Part shown: piece after piece, positions 48,034-57,208 of the stretch
Layout: the number at the start of each line of letters is the position of its first letter
How positions within the stretch are numbered: the first letter of the stretch is position 1
Source of the DNA: a virus
DNA: 64,000 nt
Direction: 5' to 3' (one strand)
Virus record (IMG/VR): IMGVR_UViG_3300024509_000014
Span: 1 to 64,000 of that record
Position numbers and translations under genes: made by a program
Notes under the pieces: generated by a model
Database searches by the model: none
Seen by the model: the letters and a program-made list of their open reading frames with translations, nothing else
What the model was told of the DNA's origin: nothing

Positions 48034-48399
48034 ATGAAAGCCCACATCCCGACAGCGCACGGCACGATTGAAATTGATGCCACCGATGTCAAAGAACTGT
48101 TCCGTCAAATTGCCGCCACCCACGAGGTTTTCGGGGATCATCGTTGCGGTGCCTGCGGTGAGGATCGCATCGCCCCCCGTGTTCGCCGGGTGACCAAGGG
48201 CAAGGTTGAGTACGAGTATTTTGAAATCTGCTGCAACAATCCGAAATGCCGGGCGAAGCTGGCTTTCGGGCAATACCAGGATGGTAGCGGCCTGTTCCCG
48301 GTGCGGAAGCTGGACAAAGACGGCCAGCCAGACCGGGAAAACGGCACCTACGGCCCACACAACGGGTGGAGTAGGTACCGAGGCGAACAGAAGGACTAG
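48034..48399 (+). CDS. Zinc-binding protein, 121 aa
   Basis: Two bases after the preceding stop. HRCGACGEDRIAPRV ... FEICCNNPKCRAKL is a zinc ribbon with an unusual CC pair; the C-terminal half (LPVRKLDKDGQ-like charged stretch, NGWSRYRG) is polar. Conserved-looking phage protein, function unknown. Followed by a strong terminator. Confidence 0.6.
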   Translation: MKAHIPTAHGTIEIDATDVKELFRQIAATHEVFGDHRCGACGEDRIAPRVRRVTKGKVEYEYFEICCNNPKCRAKLAFGQYQDGSGLFPVRKLDKDGQPDRENGTYGPHNGWSRYRGEQKD

Positions 48400-48428
48400 G
48401 GAACCTTGGCGGGATTCCCTTGAAGGGG

Positions 48429-48460
48429 GCGGGGGGTGTGTTGCCCCCCGCTCTTTTTTT
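48429..48460 (+). terminator. Strong rho-independent terminator at the strand switch
   Basis: Stem GCGGGGGG / CCCCCCGC with a TGTGTTG loop and TTTTTTT directly after. It ends the plus-strand block just where the minus-strand genes also end. A smaller GGGAA / TTCCC stem lies at 48402-48420. Confidence 0.92.
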
Positions 48461-48644
48461 ATTCTGCCGCTGGCGGGCTAGGAAGCTCGGTCTCGACCAC
48501 CACCAAATCGATGGGGTGGGCGACGACCTGGAACGGCAAAAAGACTCGCGGGTCGATCAACACGCTCTGGTCTGTCGTGGCCGTAAACTCCGGGGTCGGA
48601 GATTCGAGGGCCGGAGTAATATCGATTTCTTCTGGACCTGTCAT
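48459..48644 (-). CDS. Small hypothetical protein, 61 aa
   Basis: Starts with MTGPEEIDITPALESP; acidic, Pro-rich, with a short beta segment VFLPFQVVAHPIDLVVVET. Shine-Dalgarno GAGGA upstream on the minus strand. Overlaps the upstream gene by 4 bases. No family recognised. Last gene of the minus-strand block. Confidence 0.5.
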   Translation of the reverse strand: MTGPEEIDITPALESPTPEFTATTDQSVLIDPRVFLPFQVVAHPIDLVVVETELPSPPAAE

Positions 48645-48877
48645 GGTTGAATCCTCGTTCGTTCATCAGTCACTTCACCTTTGATCGGCCCACCGGCTAG
48701 GGCGCCACGCAAGTTACGCATCAGGCCAGCAACCAGAGGGCCAATCTCGGGTTGATATCCGCCCCACTCACAGAAGGGCAGTCTTTCTTCGAGCGTCGAC
48801 AGGAAAGCGTCAGCAGCCGCCCATCCCGCCATTTCCACGGCGTCTCGAATGTCCTTGGGGAAGTCTTCCAGTCGCAT
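48641..48877 (-). CDS. Small hypothetical protein, 78 aa
   Basis: Start ATG at 48877 (GAGGAAG upstream) overlaps the last base of the glycosyltransferase stop. Helical: LEDFPKDIRDAVEMAGWAAA, GPLVAGLMRNLRGALAG. No family recognised. Confidence 0.5.
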   Translation of the reverse strand: MRLEDFPKDIRDAVEMAGWAAADAFLSTLEERLPFCEWGGYQPEIGPLVAGLMRNLRGALAGGPIKGEVTDERTRIQP

Positions 48878-49914
48878 CAGACTTCCTCGTAGTCGTTGCA
48901 GTTTTGACAGCAGCGAATCCCATCGCCGTAGTCCCTGAACGGTCGGCATTTCTCGTGAAGTTCGCACTTGTACACAAACTTGAGCGGGCAGTTGCAGTCC
49001 CCGGTGTCGATCGGAGTGGTGCTCCGATGGAAACAGGGGAGGGTCCGCCGAACTGTTTTGATGGTGCGAAAGCGTTCAGGAAAAACACCTTGGTTTGGGT
49101 CAAGAGCTTCGGCTTCCGCAAGCACATTGTTGAAGTTGGCCTCGGGCACTTTGGGACGAAAATGTTCAACCACATCCTCGTAGGGCAGGCCGAGTTCACG
49201 GCGACCAACGACATAGTTGAAGATTCTGTCTTCCAAAAACAGGCGATAGGGAACACCCTTGGGTCGGCCGAACCGGTGCAGCCAAGTCATCCAGGGGACA
49301 CACATCGCCTCGCCGCCGAACTTGCGGACCTTGGCATGTATATACCCCTCCTCACCCCCGAAGCCTCTGAATAGGGTGGAGAAGCCTGGCCACTCTTCCT
49401 TGCACATCATGAACTGGCCGAGGCCCTGCATGGGGATCGGGAACGGCTCACCGAGCTTCACTCTTTCGTCGGTCGCCCAAGTGCCATACATGGAGTCGCG
49501 CCAGACTGGGTCGAAGTGCGTGGCCATGTTGATGTGGTCGTCGTACAACAACGGGCCTTGATAGAGGTTCTTCCTCCCGGCCTTGCCTGAACGGATGAAC
49601 TCCTTGACCTTGGACACAACCCCTTGCGTGAGCAAGACATGGCTATCCACACACATCACCCACTCGCCCTGTGCCTCTTCAAAGACCAGTTGGCGCGGCA
49701 GGGAGGTGCCAGTAGCGTGGCCCCTGTGCAGGTAGCGGGCCTTGGCCCATTCGGCGGCACTCTTGGTGTGGGGACAGCCATTGGGCAGATTGTCCACCAC
49801 CAGCAACTCGACATCGTTCAGATCGTGATAGGCCCGCAACGCTTGCAGGGTGAAGTACACCCCATCGTAGTCGTCGTAGGTCGCCATGCCGATAGTCAGA
49901 AGTGGTTCCGCCAT
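48877..49914 (-). CDS. Glycosyltransferase family 2 with Cys-rich tail
   Basis: 345 residues, GAGGAGG upstream. GT2 layout: LLTIGMATYDDYDGVYFTLQ, VELLVVDNLPNG, and WVMCVDSHVLL with a DxH in place of DxD; FRGFGGEEGYIHAKVRKFGG follows the acceptor region. The last 60 residues hold eight Cys (CFH, CNC, YKC, KC, CCQNC), a probable metal-binding appendage. It lies apart from the plus-strand glycosylation island, just downstream of a terminator. Confidence 0.8.
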   Translation of the reverse strand: MAEPLLTIGMATYDDYDGVYFTLQALRAYHDLNDVELLVVDNLPNGCPHTKSAAEWAKARYLHRGHATGTSLPRQLVFEEAQGEWVMCVDSHVLLTQGVVSKVKEFIRSGKAGRKNLYQGPLLYDDHINMATHFDPVWRDSMYGTWATDERVKLGEPFPIPMQGLGQFMMCKEEWPGFSTLFRGFGGEEGYIHAKVRKFGGEAMCVPWMTWLHRFGRPKGVPYRLFLEDRIFNYVVGRRELGLPYEDVVEHFRPKVPEANFNNVLAEAEALDPNQGVFPERFRTIKTVRRTLPCFHRSTTPIDTGDCNCPLKFVYKCELHEKCRPFRDYGDGIRCCQNCNDYEEV

Positions 49915-49967
49915 ACATCCTCCTCGTCATATGGTTGTATGCACGCCAAGGAGGGTTTGGTTAAACG

Positions 49968-49997
49968 AAAAGACCCGCCGTTTTGGGCGGGTCTTCT
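49968..49997. terminator. Terminator between the tail block and the glycosyltransferase
   Basis: Stem AAGACCCGCC / GGCGGGTCTT with a GTTTTG loop. Read on the minus strand it is followed by TTTTCG, so it probably ends the tail operon. The next gene must rely on read-through or a promoter in the 49915-49968 gap. Confidence 0.82.
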
Positions 49998-50019
49998 CGC
50001 TGCGGTAGGAGGGGATCGA

Positions 50020-50691
50020 TCAGAGGTATTCCAGTTGGACCCAGAGTCCGAACTGTTTGCTTCCGATCCCGTCCGGTGATGCCGACAACGCCAGATACCA
50101 GTCGTGACGCACATCTGTCGTGTTTGCACCCGACGGACGCAGTCCCGAGGTTCCTGGCGAAGCGGTCAATGTAACTGGCTCACGCTGCGCCGGATTGGCC
50201 TGGTTGGCGGTCGTGAAGACCTCCCAGGCTGTCGAACCCGAACCCGTTGGATTTCCTGAATCCTGCACGGTCACGGGATGAATAATTTCGGCTAGATAAG
50301 TGGTTACACCGGAAGCGGGGTTGGTTGGCAAAACTCTGTCGTAAATGTAGGCCTTGACATTCTGCGTCTTGACCGCCGAGTCAGCGGTAAAACGCACATT
50401 CAGGCTGCTTTGCCAGTTGGGTATAGCTCGGAGGGGAATGGCAGAAGTGCCTCGTCCCACCAAGCCACTTCCTGCGTTGGCGTATTTGACATTCCAAGCT
50501 TCGGGGCCTTGGCTGGTGCCCGTCGAGTTGGTGATGAAGGTTTTGTCCTGCGCTTCGCCGACCGGTACGGACATACCGAACCCGCCGCCATAGAAACCAA
50601 GACCTGAGCCAGCCAGACTGGCTATTTGGAACGTTGAGAACGTGCCGCCGTCCTCAAACTGTCCTGCATAAAACGAAAGCGACGCTGGCAT
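50020..50691 (-). CDS. Virion structural protein, 223 aa
   Basis: GAAGGAGG upstream. Gly/Ser/Thr-rich beta protein (SFYAGQFEDGGTFSTFQ, GSGLGFYGGGFGMSV), no membrane segment. The position at the end of the tail gene cluster and the composition suggest a baseplate or tail-fibre component. No precise family recognised. Confidence 0.55.
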   Translation of the reverse strand: MPASLSFYAGQFEDGGTFSTFQIASLAGSGLGFYGGGFGMSVPVGEAQDKTFITNSTGTSQGPEAWNVKYANAGSGLVGRGTSAIPLRAIPNWQSSLNVRFTADSAVKTQNVKAYIYDRVLPTNPASGVTTYLAEIIHPVTVQDSGNPTGSGSTAWEVFTTANQANPAQREPVTLTASPGTSGLRPSGANTTDVRHDWYLALSASPDGIGSKQFGLWVQLEYL

Positions 50692-50721
50692 GGTCTAGTA
50701 CCTCCTTCAGAAATTACACCG

Positions 50722-51111
50722 TCACCACTTGCCGTCCGGACACTTCTGCTCATCCCAGGACGCCTTCAGGTTCATATAGCACCCACAGCCTGAACAGCGG
50801 TTATCGGGCCGGAGTTTGGGGCAGGTTTTGCAGATTGCCATCCTCTTTTGATATGTCTCGCTATCAGCTGATTGCAAACCTCCGGCGACATGTTGAGCGA
50901 GGGCCGCAACGAAATTGACCCCCTGCTGGAGCAGGCTGGGCAGTTTGTTCTCCTTGTCCCACATCAGTTTGCCGGTACACAAATCCTTGATGAAAGCGAT
51001 GCGTTCTTCTGGGGTGACGCCCTCCCCGTTGCAAACGCGGTATTCTGCCTCGGAGAGGACATAACCTTTTCCTTGGCTGCACGGCACATTGGGTTGGCAG
51101 GGGCAATTCAT
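50722..51111 (-). CDS. Cys-rich phage protein, 129 aa
   Basis: N-terminal CPCQPNVPC and C-terminal AICKTCPKLRPDNRC, CGCYM and KCP: at least nine Cys, probably zinc or Fe-S binding. The C-terminal arrangement (CxxCPxLxxxxxCxxCGC) is widespread in tailed phages with unknown function. Overlaps the preceding tail gene's end by 4 bases. Confidence 0.6.
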   Translation of the reverse strand: MNCPCQPNVPCSQGKGYVLSEAEYRVCNGEGVTPEERIAFIKDLCTGKLMWDKENKLPSLLQQGVNFVAALAQHVAGGLQSADSETYQKRMAICKTCPKLRPDNRCSGCGCYMNLKASWDEQKCPDGKW

Positions 51112-51617
51112 GAGTAGTCCGGCATCTCAAAGGTGAAACTGAAACTCGCTCCGCTACCGCCAGAATAGACTGTGTTCAAAAAACGGCGACACATGACCCA
51201 TTTTTGCTGTTCTTCGTCAAAGTAAACTCCAGCCACGACCACATTGCCGAAGTTGCCGTTGTTGTTGTTCTGGATGTTTTGCATCACCAACGTGTTGGTC
51301 CTGCCTTCCAGTAGATCGCCAGGATTGAGGGTCACTCTGGTCATACCTTTGGGTGTGCCGTTCTCGGCATCGTTGCCACAGCAGGAAATACCTGGCTCCA
51401 GCAGGTCGATGGTCGGCTCGATGGTGGGGTTGGTGCGGAAAAACTTGCCTATGCAGTTGTTGGAATTGAGGATGATGTCACCCATGTTCTTGCCATTGAG
51501 GATCAAACGGTAGTTGTCGTCGGTGGCTGCATTGCTGTTGCAGACATAGATGATGTAGTCGGTTTCGCGATCACAGCCCAGACAGCAGGGGGCGCAATCG
51601 ATGTACTCAATCTCCAT
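51108..51617 (-). CDS. Tail-cluster protein with N-terminal Cys cluster, 169 aa
   Basis: Start at 51617 with GGAGG upstream. N-terminal IDCAPCCLGC cluster, then a beta-rich body with an Asn-rich stretch (QNIQNNNNGNFGN). Likely structural, between the large baseplate protein and the Cys-rich gene. No family recognised. Confidence 0.5.
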   Translation of the reverse strand: MEIEYIDCAPCCLGCDRETDYIIYVCNSNAATDDNYRLILNGKNMGDIILNSNNCIGKFFRTNPTIEPTIDLLEPGISCCGNDAENGTPKGMTRVTLNPGDLLEGRTNTLVMQNIQNNNNGNFGNVVVAGVYFDEEQQKWVMCRRFLNTVYSGGSGASFSFTFEMPDYS

Positions 51618-54600
51618 CAGACGACCTCCACGGCACCCAGGAAGTCGTAGGTCTTCTTGGTGACCTGGAGCAAGCCACTCTGGCAAACGAGATTGGTGAC
51701 AACCGTGATGCGCTTGTAGTCGCTGGCGTCAAAGCTGTTGCCACCGCCGCCGCTGTACCATTTGCCCTCATTGGGCACAAAATGGGCCAGCGCAAAGCCA
51801 GCCTTGATCTGGCCGGAGCCGACCGGGTAAACCGGGATCGCCTTATTGACCAGAGAGTTGCCGACATAGGGATAGCCAGAAGCTGGTGTTCCGGAAGCTG
51901 CGGCTGCGTAGACGTAAACCCGGGTAACTCCCACCCCAGACCAGACCTTGCGGATATCGTCCCACAACAGGTCGGTCGGTCCTGCTTTGTGCTGGTCAGA
52001 TCGATAGGCGAGATCGACATTGGCCGGGGCGATCTGGCCCGGATTATAGATATCCTGACCGTAGCCGACCACCATCAGGGGGCCGCGCAGCCCCATGCTG
52101 CGCCCTTCAAAAGCGCCGTTGCCAGCACCGGAATTCCAGTTGTTGATCTCGCACGGCAATCCGTTCGCCTGCTGATAGGTGACAATGGAGATGTCTGTCT
52201 GTCCAGGGTAGGCGGTCGGAGTCAGGCTGGTTGCTGTTGTCGTGCTGGAGATGTTGACAGGAAGCTCGACCTTCGGCAACAGGGAAGTGCTGGGCAGGGA
52301 TTTGTACGACAAGCCATACTGGTTCACCGTGACACCGCCGTTGACTGTCGGCGTTCGATACGGCCTGAAGAGGGCGTCCTGGCTGGTGATCGCCCTGTTG
52401 GCGTAGACATCCGGGCTGTCTGCGTCCGTGTTCGACATCAATTCATGCAAGGGGGCCGATTTCACATCCAGTCGCACGGCACTGCCGTTGGCGCTGGCAA
52501 ATCCAGCCATGCATTCGTGCGGCGTTTGCACGCGATGGAACTTGTCAAAGGCCCCGGCGGTCATAGACAAAGAGAACGCCCCGGCACTGGCTCTGGTCGC
52601 CCCCTGACGAACCTTGTTCTGGTCGATGGCCAGCTTGTAGAGATTTCTGCGCAGTTGAAGACCGAGTTGGCCGGTCTTGCGCATTCGATCAATAGTTTGC
52701 CTAGGAATAACGCCGAAACGCGGGCTGTAATTCTGGAAAGCGTAGGTTGACGTGACGCCACCCGTGCCGATGGAAATCTCAATTGAGGTCACGGCTGGAC
52801 CGCTGGCCTGAAGAGCCTGACCCAGAGAAACTTTTGGGTAGTCCACCTGGGTGACTCTCCCGTGTTCCGTCAAAGCCATGCGACTTGATCCGTCAAAAAG
52901 TCTGGCCATGGCCACCCGGTTCATCACATATATTGAACCGAAGTTGCTCGGCACCAACTCGTTGTCCACCTCCACCTTTACCCGACCAGGCACACCCGAA
53001 TAAACCCAGTAAGGGCCGTAGGTGATGCGATTGCTTTTGAGTGGAACCACAAAAAAAGACGGATAAACTGGGGGTGGATGGATGCGTGTTTTTGACGATT
53101 CAGCATTAGTTTGGTAGAGGTTTGCTGGCGTTCCCAGAAGCCTGCTGATAATGCTGTGGTCACCGGATGGATCTAGAGTCTTTGAAAAAATAGGTGTTTG
53201 AACGGTCACCCTGACCAATGGGCCACCCAGATAAATCATGCCAGCACCAGCAAGGACATAGCCGATATACTGGCTGGTTCTGTATGGTGTTGTGACTGAG
53301 GGATAATACATTTCCTCAATCTTCTCGCCCAGCGACGCCTTGACATAGGCGCCCAGCGAATCCATGACCACATCCTGCGGATTGTCGATGGAAGCTCTTG
53401 TTTGAATCAGTCGAGCATAGTTGTAGACGACGAAAGGCTCAAAACGACTCTGGTCATCAGAAAAATAGGTGCAGGAAAGTGGGCTTAAACCAAAGGGGGC
53501 GCCTTCAGCCTCCATGAAGGCGCTTCTGGCGATATCGAACTCGTAACGGATATTGGGGCGCAGGTCGGCTTTGAACGGCACATTGGCGTCGAGCGTCGAC
53601 GCAGAAATGCCAAGGCTGACGATGAACTCCTTGCCAAGATGCTGGTTGGCCACCCCAGACAACCAACTGAAGAATCTCCGACGCGCCTCTGATCTGTCGT
53701 AAGTGGCCTCTAGAGCGCGGGCCAAGATGGCTTGTGGGTTGGTTTGCACCAGACTGCCAGTATTGACGCCGCTCAAGAGGACCTGATTCCCGCGGGTGCT
53801 TTCAAAGCCGGTCATGGCGAAGAAGACATCTGGGCGGTATTTCTCGATGTATTCCATCCAGCTATCGATGCCAGCCATGGCGAACTGAAGCTCAAGCGTC
53901 GAGCAGAAATAATATGATGACCCGATGACATCCTCGACACCCTGAGCGTAGAGATTCATCATCTCGCAAGGGTAGGAGATGGCTGGTTCGCCTGGCAACT
54001 TAGGAGCGAGGATGACGAAGCCGGGATGCCCAAGGATTGGATTCTTATTTTGGTCGTATCCCCAGAAAGAGCAATAGTTTGCTTTTCCGTACATACCCTC
54101 ATACGGACCACCGATCAGCATCGCCGCCGTCTGGTGACCCTGCGCCATTTCAATGCCGTGCTCGATGGCTGTAGCATTGGAGCCTGGCTGATTGACGATA
54201 GCTCCGATAGTCCCTAGGCTGGGCGCAAACCTTCGATCGATGACACGAATCTTGATCGTGTAGCCGACTAATTCAACGACAAAATCAAACCCGGCATCTT
54301 GACAGACCTTGTTGATGACATCATACAGGCTGACTACCGAGTTGCCTTCGATGCGATAATAGGGGTCGGGTATGGGAAGTTCGCTCAGATCAAGCGAATA
54401 ATAAACGCCATCAGGGAATTCGCGTGTCGGCAGACCCCACCGCATCGGCCCACCGAACGGTGTTGTCAGAGGCTGGTTGCAGATTGACAGCACAGCCCTG
54501 AAGAAAGTGATCCACGGCATGCCGATTTCATCGGAGCCTGAAAAACCAAAACCGACATTCTCCCAAAAACCATAGGCGTTGATGACATTGGTGACGCCTA

Positions 54601-54970
54601 CCGGAATCGCCCCGACATATTGACCAATGATTACTTGTGTGGCTTGCAAGATTTCTCGGGGGTCCACCACGACGATATCGTAGCCAAGACCCGAAACCTG
54701 TTTTTTCTGTGTGACCTTGGACAGGATGCCGCCGAAAAAATAACCGCCCAAGCGAAAACGCAAGGGATGGCCAACCTGGCAGGGGAAGTCATTGTAAGAA
54801 TAATTAAAATCAGAATTTTCTTTAACAAGAGATATATTTAGAGAACTTCCGTTATCTCCCCAAGAGACGCTGCTGCTAGCTTGTTGAACATAAAATCCCA
54901 ACAAGGTCCGGTTATTGGAACCGTGTGTGATTTGCGGAACAAGGTATTGGAAGTCACTTTCCGTAGGCAT
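51617..54970 (-). CDS. Large baseplate/tail structural protein, 1,117 aa
   Basis: Start ATG 54970, inside the end of the preceding gene by 17 bases. The N-terminal 100 residues (GHPLRFRLGGYFFGGILSK, YDIVVVDPREIL) resemble a baseplate hub/gpD-like domain. Long beta-rich central and C-terminal regions follow. Position after the tape measure and two tail proteins fits a hub or tip protein. No enzymatic motif seen. Confidence 0.6.
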   Translation of the reverse strand: MPTESDFQYLVPQITHGSNNRTLLGFYVQQASSSVSWGDNGSSLNISLVKENSDFNYSYNDFPCQVGHPLRFRLGGYFFGGILSKVTQKKQVSGLGYDIVVVDPREILQATQVIIGQYVGAIPVGVTNVINAYGFWENVGFGFSGSDEIGMPWITFFRAVLSICNQPLTTPFGGPMRWGLPTREFPDGVYYSLDLSELPIPDPYYRIEGNSVVSLYDVINKVCQDAGFDFVVELVGYTIKIRVIDRRFAPSLGTIGAIVNQPGSNATAIEHGIEMAQGHQTAAMLIGGPYEGMYGKANYCSFWGYDQNKNPILGHPGFVILAPKLPGEPAISYPCEMMNLYAQGVEDVIGSSYYFCSTLELQFAMAGIDSWMEYIEKYRPDVFFAMTGFESTRGNQVLLSGVNTGSLVQTNPQAILARALEATYDRSEARRRFFSWLSGVANQHLGKEFIVSLGISASTLDANVPFKADLRPNIRYEFDIARSAFMEAEGAPFGLSPLSCTYFSDDQSRFEPFVVYNYARLIQTRASIDNPQDVVMDSLGAYVKASLGEKIEEMYYPSVTTPYRTSQYIGYVLAGAGMIYLGGPLVRVTVQTPIFSKTLDPSGDHSIISRLLGTPANLYQTNAESSKTRIHPPPVYPSFFVVPLKSNRITYGPYWVYSGVPGRVKVEVDNELVPSNFGSIYVMNRVAMARLFDGSSRMALTEHGRVTQVDYPKVSLGQALQASGPAVTSIEISIGTGGVTSTYAFQNYSPRFGVIPRQTIDRMRKTGQLGLQLRRNLYKLAIDQNKVRQGATRASAGAFSLSMTAGAFDKFHRVQTPHECMAGFASANGSAVRLDVKSAPLHELMSNTDADSPDVYANRAITSQDALFRPYRTPTVNGGVTVNQYGLSYKSLPSTSLLPKVELPVNISSTTTATSLTPTAYPGQTDISIVTYQQANGLPCEINNWNSGAGNGAFEGRSMGLRGPLMVVGYGQDIYNPGQIAPANVDLAYRSDQHKAGPTDLLWDDIRKVWSGVGVTRVYVYAAAASGTPASGYPYVGNSLVNKAIPVYPVGSGQIKAGFALAHFVPNEGKWYSGGGGNSFDASDYKRITVVTNLVCQSGLLQVTKKTYDFLGAVEVV

Positions 54971-56597
54971 AGGTCACACTGAAGTTGTAGCGGCCAGTCG
55001 TGTAGTTGAATCCATCGGTTATCTTTTCGATGAATAACTTTGGGTAAATGGCTGTGTTGGGGATGATGTTCAGTTGAGCAAGCGCCAAGAAAGCGTCTTC
55101 CCTGCTCGGCTTCAACGGGCGCCCGTCCAACTGATTGATCGTGCCCACCACCACTTCCATGTTGATGTCGCGGGTCGTCTTGGTGATATTCATCAAGTTC
55201 TGATAAATAGGCCCCTTGCCGAGGGGGTTAGCTCCATCGACTCGACCCAAGACATCGATTGCGGCAAAAAGCGGCCCGCCACCATTGTCTGTGAAGCTGA
55301 CCTCAAAGAACTTGGCGTCAACAAACACAGGTGGGCGGTACTTGTTGTTGAACTCGACATTGTAGGTGATCGTGCCAGCCACCTTGTTGTGGCCGATGGT
55401 TACTTGGGCTGGCTTGTTTGAAAGGTACTCGGAACCCAAAACCGCCACTACTCGATCACGAACTAGCTTGTAGTTGTTGGCGGCTAGCAAATCCCATTTG
55501 CTTTTGGCGTGAACATATTTGGTTTCTGGCTGTTCAAACGCCCCTGTCCTGCTGGTCCGCAAAGCAGTAATCGTGCCGTCGATTGAGATCGTTTTCAGCG
55601 TGGATTCCGCAGAATCCTTAATGCTGATATTGAACTCTTCCAAAGCTGGAATGTAATTGCTGCCAGACAAGGCTCCAAATAGATCGGCGTTCGCCTTGGC
55701 CAAATCAACGATGGTCCACGACTCGCTGACGCTGAATTTGCCGCCCGCCTCGTCAACAGTAATGGTGCGGATAGCATCGTAGGCCCTGACGGTATCTTGG
55801 CCCGAGGATGGCTGTTCGCTGAAGGCGTTGGCTAACGACCCGCCGAGACCAAAGTAGCTGAGTCCAGCTGGTTGATCATTCAGCTTGAGTCTGCTGGAAG
55901 GTGGGGATGATAAAGCGGCATTGTCGGAAAGATCAAGATCCGACGCCAGCTTCTTCAGGACAGCAGCCCGGGCAATCTCAAACCCGCGGACATTCCGGTT
56001 GGTCGTGCCCCCCACCCAGCGCGTTGTCGCCTGTGCGCTGACCTGATGCGTCAGCTTGTATTTGCGTAAACTGTCATCCGGCTCCATCGACCAGGATTCT
56101 TCCACTCCCACATCGTCCTCAGCATCCATGCCGATGGTGTTGGTACCAATCCTGAGATAGTCGGCTTCCAGGTTGATCGTGTATTCAAAGTAATCGGTAA
56201 ATGGCCCTTCAGGTATTTCGATTGATTTGACACGCGGATAGCAAAGAATGGTGGAGTTTGCGCCAGAGGCATCCCAGGGGGTGATCTGAAGGCTCACTCG
56301 TTCAGTAGGATTGAGCGGGGATTTGGGTCGGAACAATTCATTAAGTTGACCGATTTTTTGTTGAATTTTTGCTTGGCGACTATTTGGTGGTACAACTTCC
56401 AAAGCGCCTTGAAGCGGATCAGTCGTGTTGTTAAGAACGCCACCCTTGTAGGCCAACATCCGGCCCTTCAATGTGATGTTGAACAAATACTTTTTGACAC
56501 GACCGTCTTCAAATCTGTCAATCTGAGTGGAGATAGACACAAACGGGGCGGGAGTCAGGAGTTTTTCTTGTCCCTGTGGTCCGTAAAGAACAGGCAT
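54954..56597 (-). CDS. Tail/baseplate structural protein, 547 aa
   Basis: Start ATG 56597 overlaps the upstream stop by one base. Early beta domain (VKKYLFNITLKGRMLAYKGG), a region of strands and helices, then ALAQLNIIPNTAIYPKLFIE near the C-terminus. Between the tape-measure-adjacent gene and the large baseplate protein, so probably a distal-tail or baseplate protein. Family not identified. Confidence 0.55.
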   Translation of the reverse strand: MPVLYGPQGQEKLLTPAPFVSISTQIDRFEDGRVKKYLFNITLKGRMLAYKGGVLNNTTDPLQGALEVVPPNSRQAKIQQKIGQLNELFRPKSPLNPTERVSLQITPWDASGANSTILCYPRVKSIEIPEGPFTDYFEYTINLEADYLRIGTNTIGMDAEDDVGVEESWSMEPDDSLRKYKLTHQVSAQATTRWVGGTTNRNVRGFEIARAAVLKKLASDLDLSDNAALSSPPSSRLKLNDQPAGLSYFGLGGSLANAFSEQPSSGQDTVRAYDAIRTITVDEAGGKFSVSESWTIVDLAKANADLFGALSGSNYIPALEEFNISIKDSAESTLKTISIDGTITALRTSRTGAFEQPETKYVHAKSKWDLLAANNYKLVRDRVVAVLGSEYLSNKPAQVTIGHNKVAGTITYNVEFNNKYRPPVFVDAKFFEVSFTDNGGGPLFAAIDVLGRVDGANPLGKGPIYQNLMNITKTTRDINMEVVVGTINQLDGRPLKPSREDAFLALAQLNIIPNTAIYPKLFIEKITDGFNYTTGRYNFSVTYAYGK

Positions 56598-57208
56598 TAG
56601 ATGTCCCCTATGTAACCATGCGTGATCAAATCAACAGAATTGGTATCCACGCCTGTGCCTGCCGTGATCATGTCCAGCGACCCTGTCGATCCCACGGGAC
56701 CAACCAAATACAATACGCAGCCAGCACTGGCCTCCTGGGCATATCCGGTGATAGTGAGCGGCAACGTGGAAAAGGTTTCGGGCGTGCGCCAAACCACGAG
56801 ATTCAGCCCGGTTCCGAAGACCGGAGCTTCCAGAATCAGCGGCAATGCGTTCTCCACCAACTCGGTGGCGCTGTTGACTGTCAGCAAAGGCAACGAACTG
56901 GAAAGGTTTTTGTTCGCCCCCTCTACAAACAGGTTCATGTTCTGTTGGATATCAGATTTATTACACAATATATATAAATTTAGCCCTTTGCCATAAGTTT
57001 TACCACTGATAATCAGGGGTAAGGTGTTGGCAACGCCAGAAAACACGCCGAGGGTGTGGAGGGGAAGAGAATCCCCACCCGAAGGTATTTCGGCAACCTT
57101 GAGGAACAGGTTGAGCGGTTCCCAGGAGAGAGACTCGCCCCCGAACCCGAGGACTAATCCCCCGGGTGTGGCCAGTATGTCCCCCAGCCTGCCCGTGAAG
57201 ACACTCAT
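56597..57208 (-). CDS. Repeat-containing tail protein, 203 aa
   Basis: Start at 57208, one base overlap with the tape-measure stop. Repeated units of the LPLxIxG / LNLxL type (GVANTLPLIISGK, GLNLYILC, SLPLLTVNS, GLNLVVWR, STLPLTITG) suggest a beta-repeat or beta-solenoid fold. Placed directly after the tape measure. A small tail-tip or connector protein is likely. Confidence 0.55.
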   Translation of the reverse strand: MSVFTGRLGDILATPGGLVLGFGGESLSWEPLNLFLKVAEIPSGGDSLPLHTLGVFSGVANTLPLIISGKTYGKGLNLYILCNKSDIQQNMNLFVEGANKNLSSSLPLLTVNSATELVENALPLILEAPVFGTGLNLVVWRTPETFSTLPLTITGYAQEASAGCVLYLVGPVGSTGSLDMITAGTGVDTNSVDLITHGYIGDI

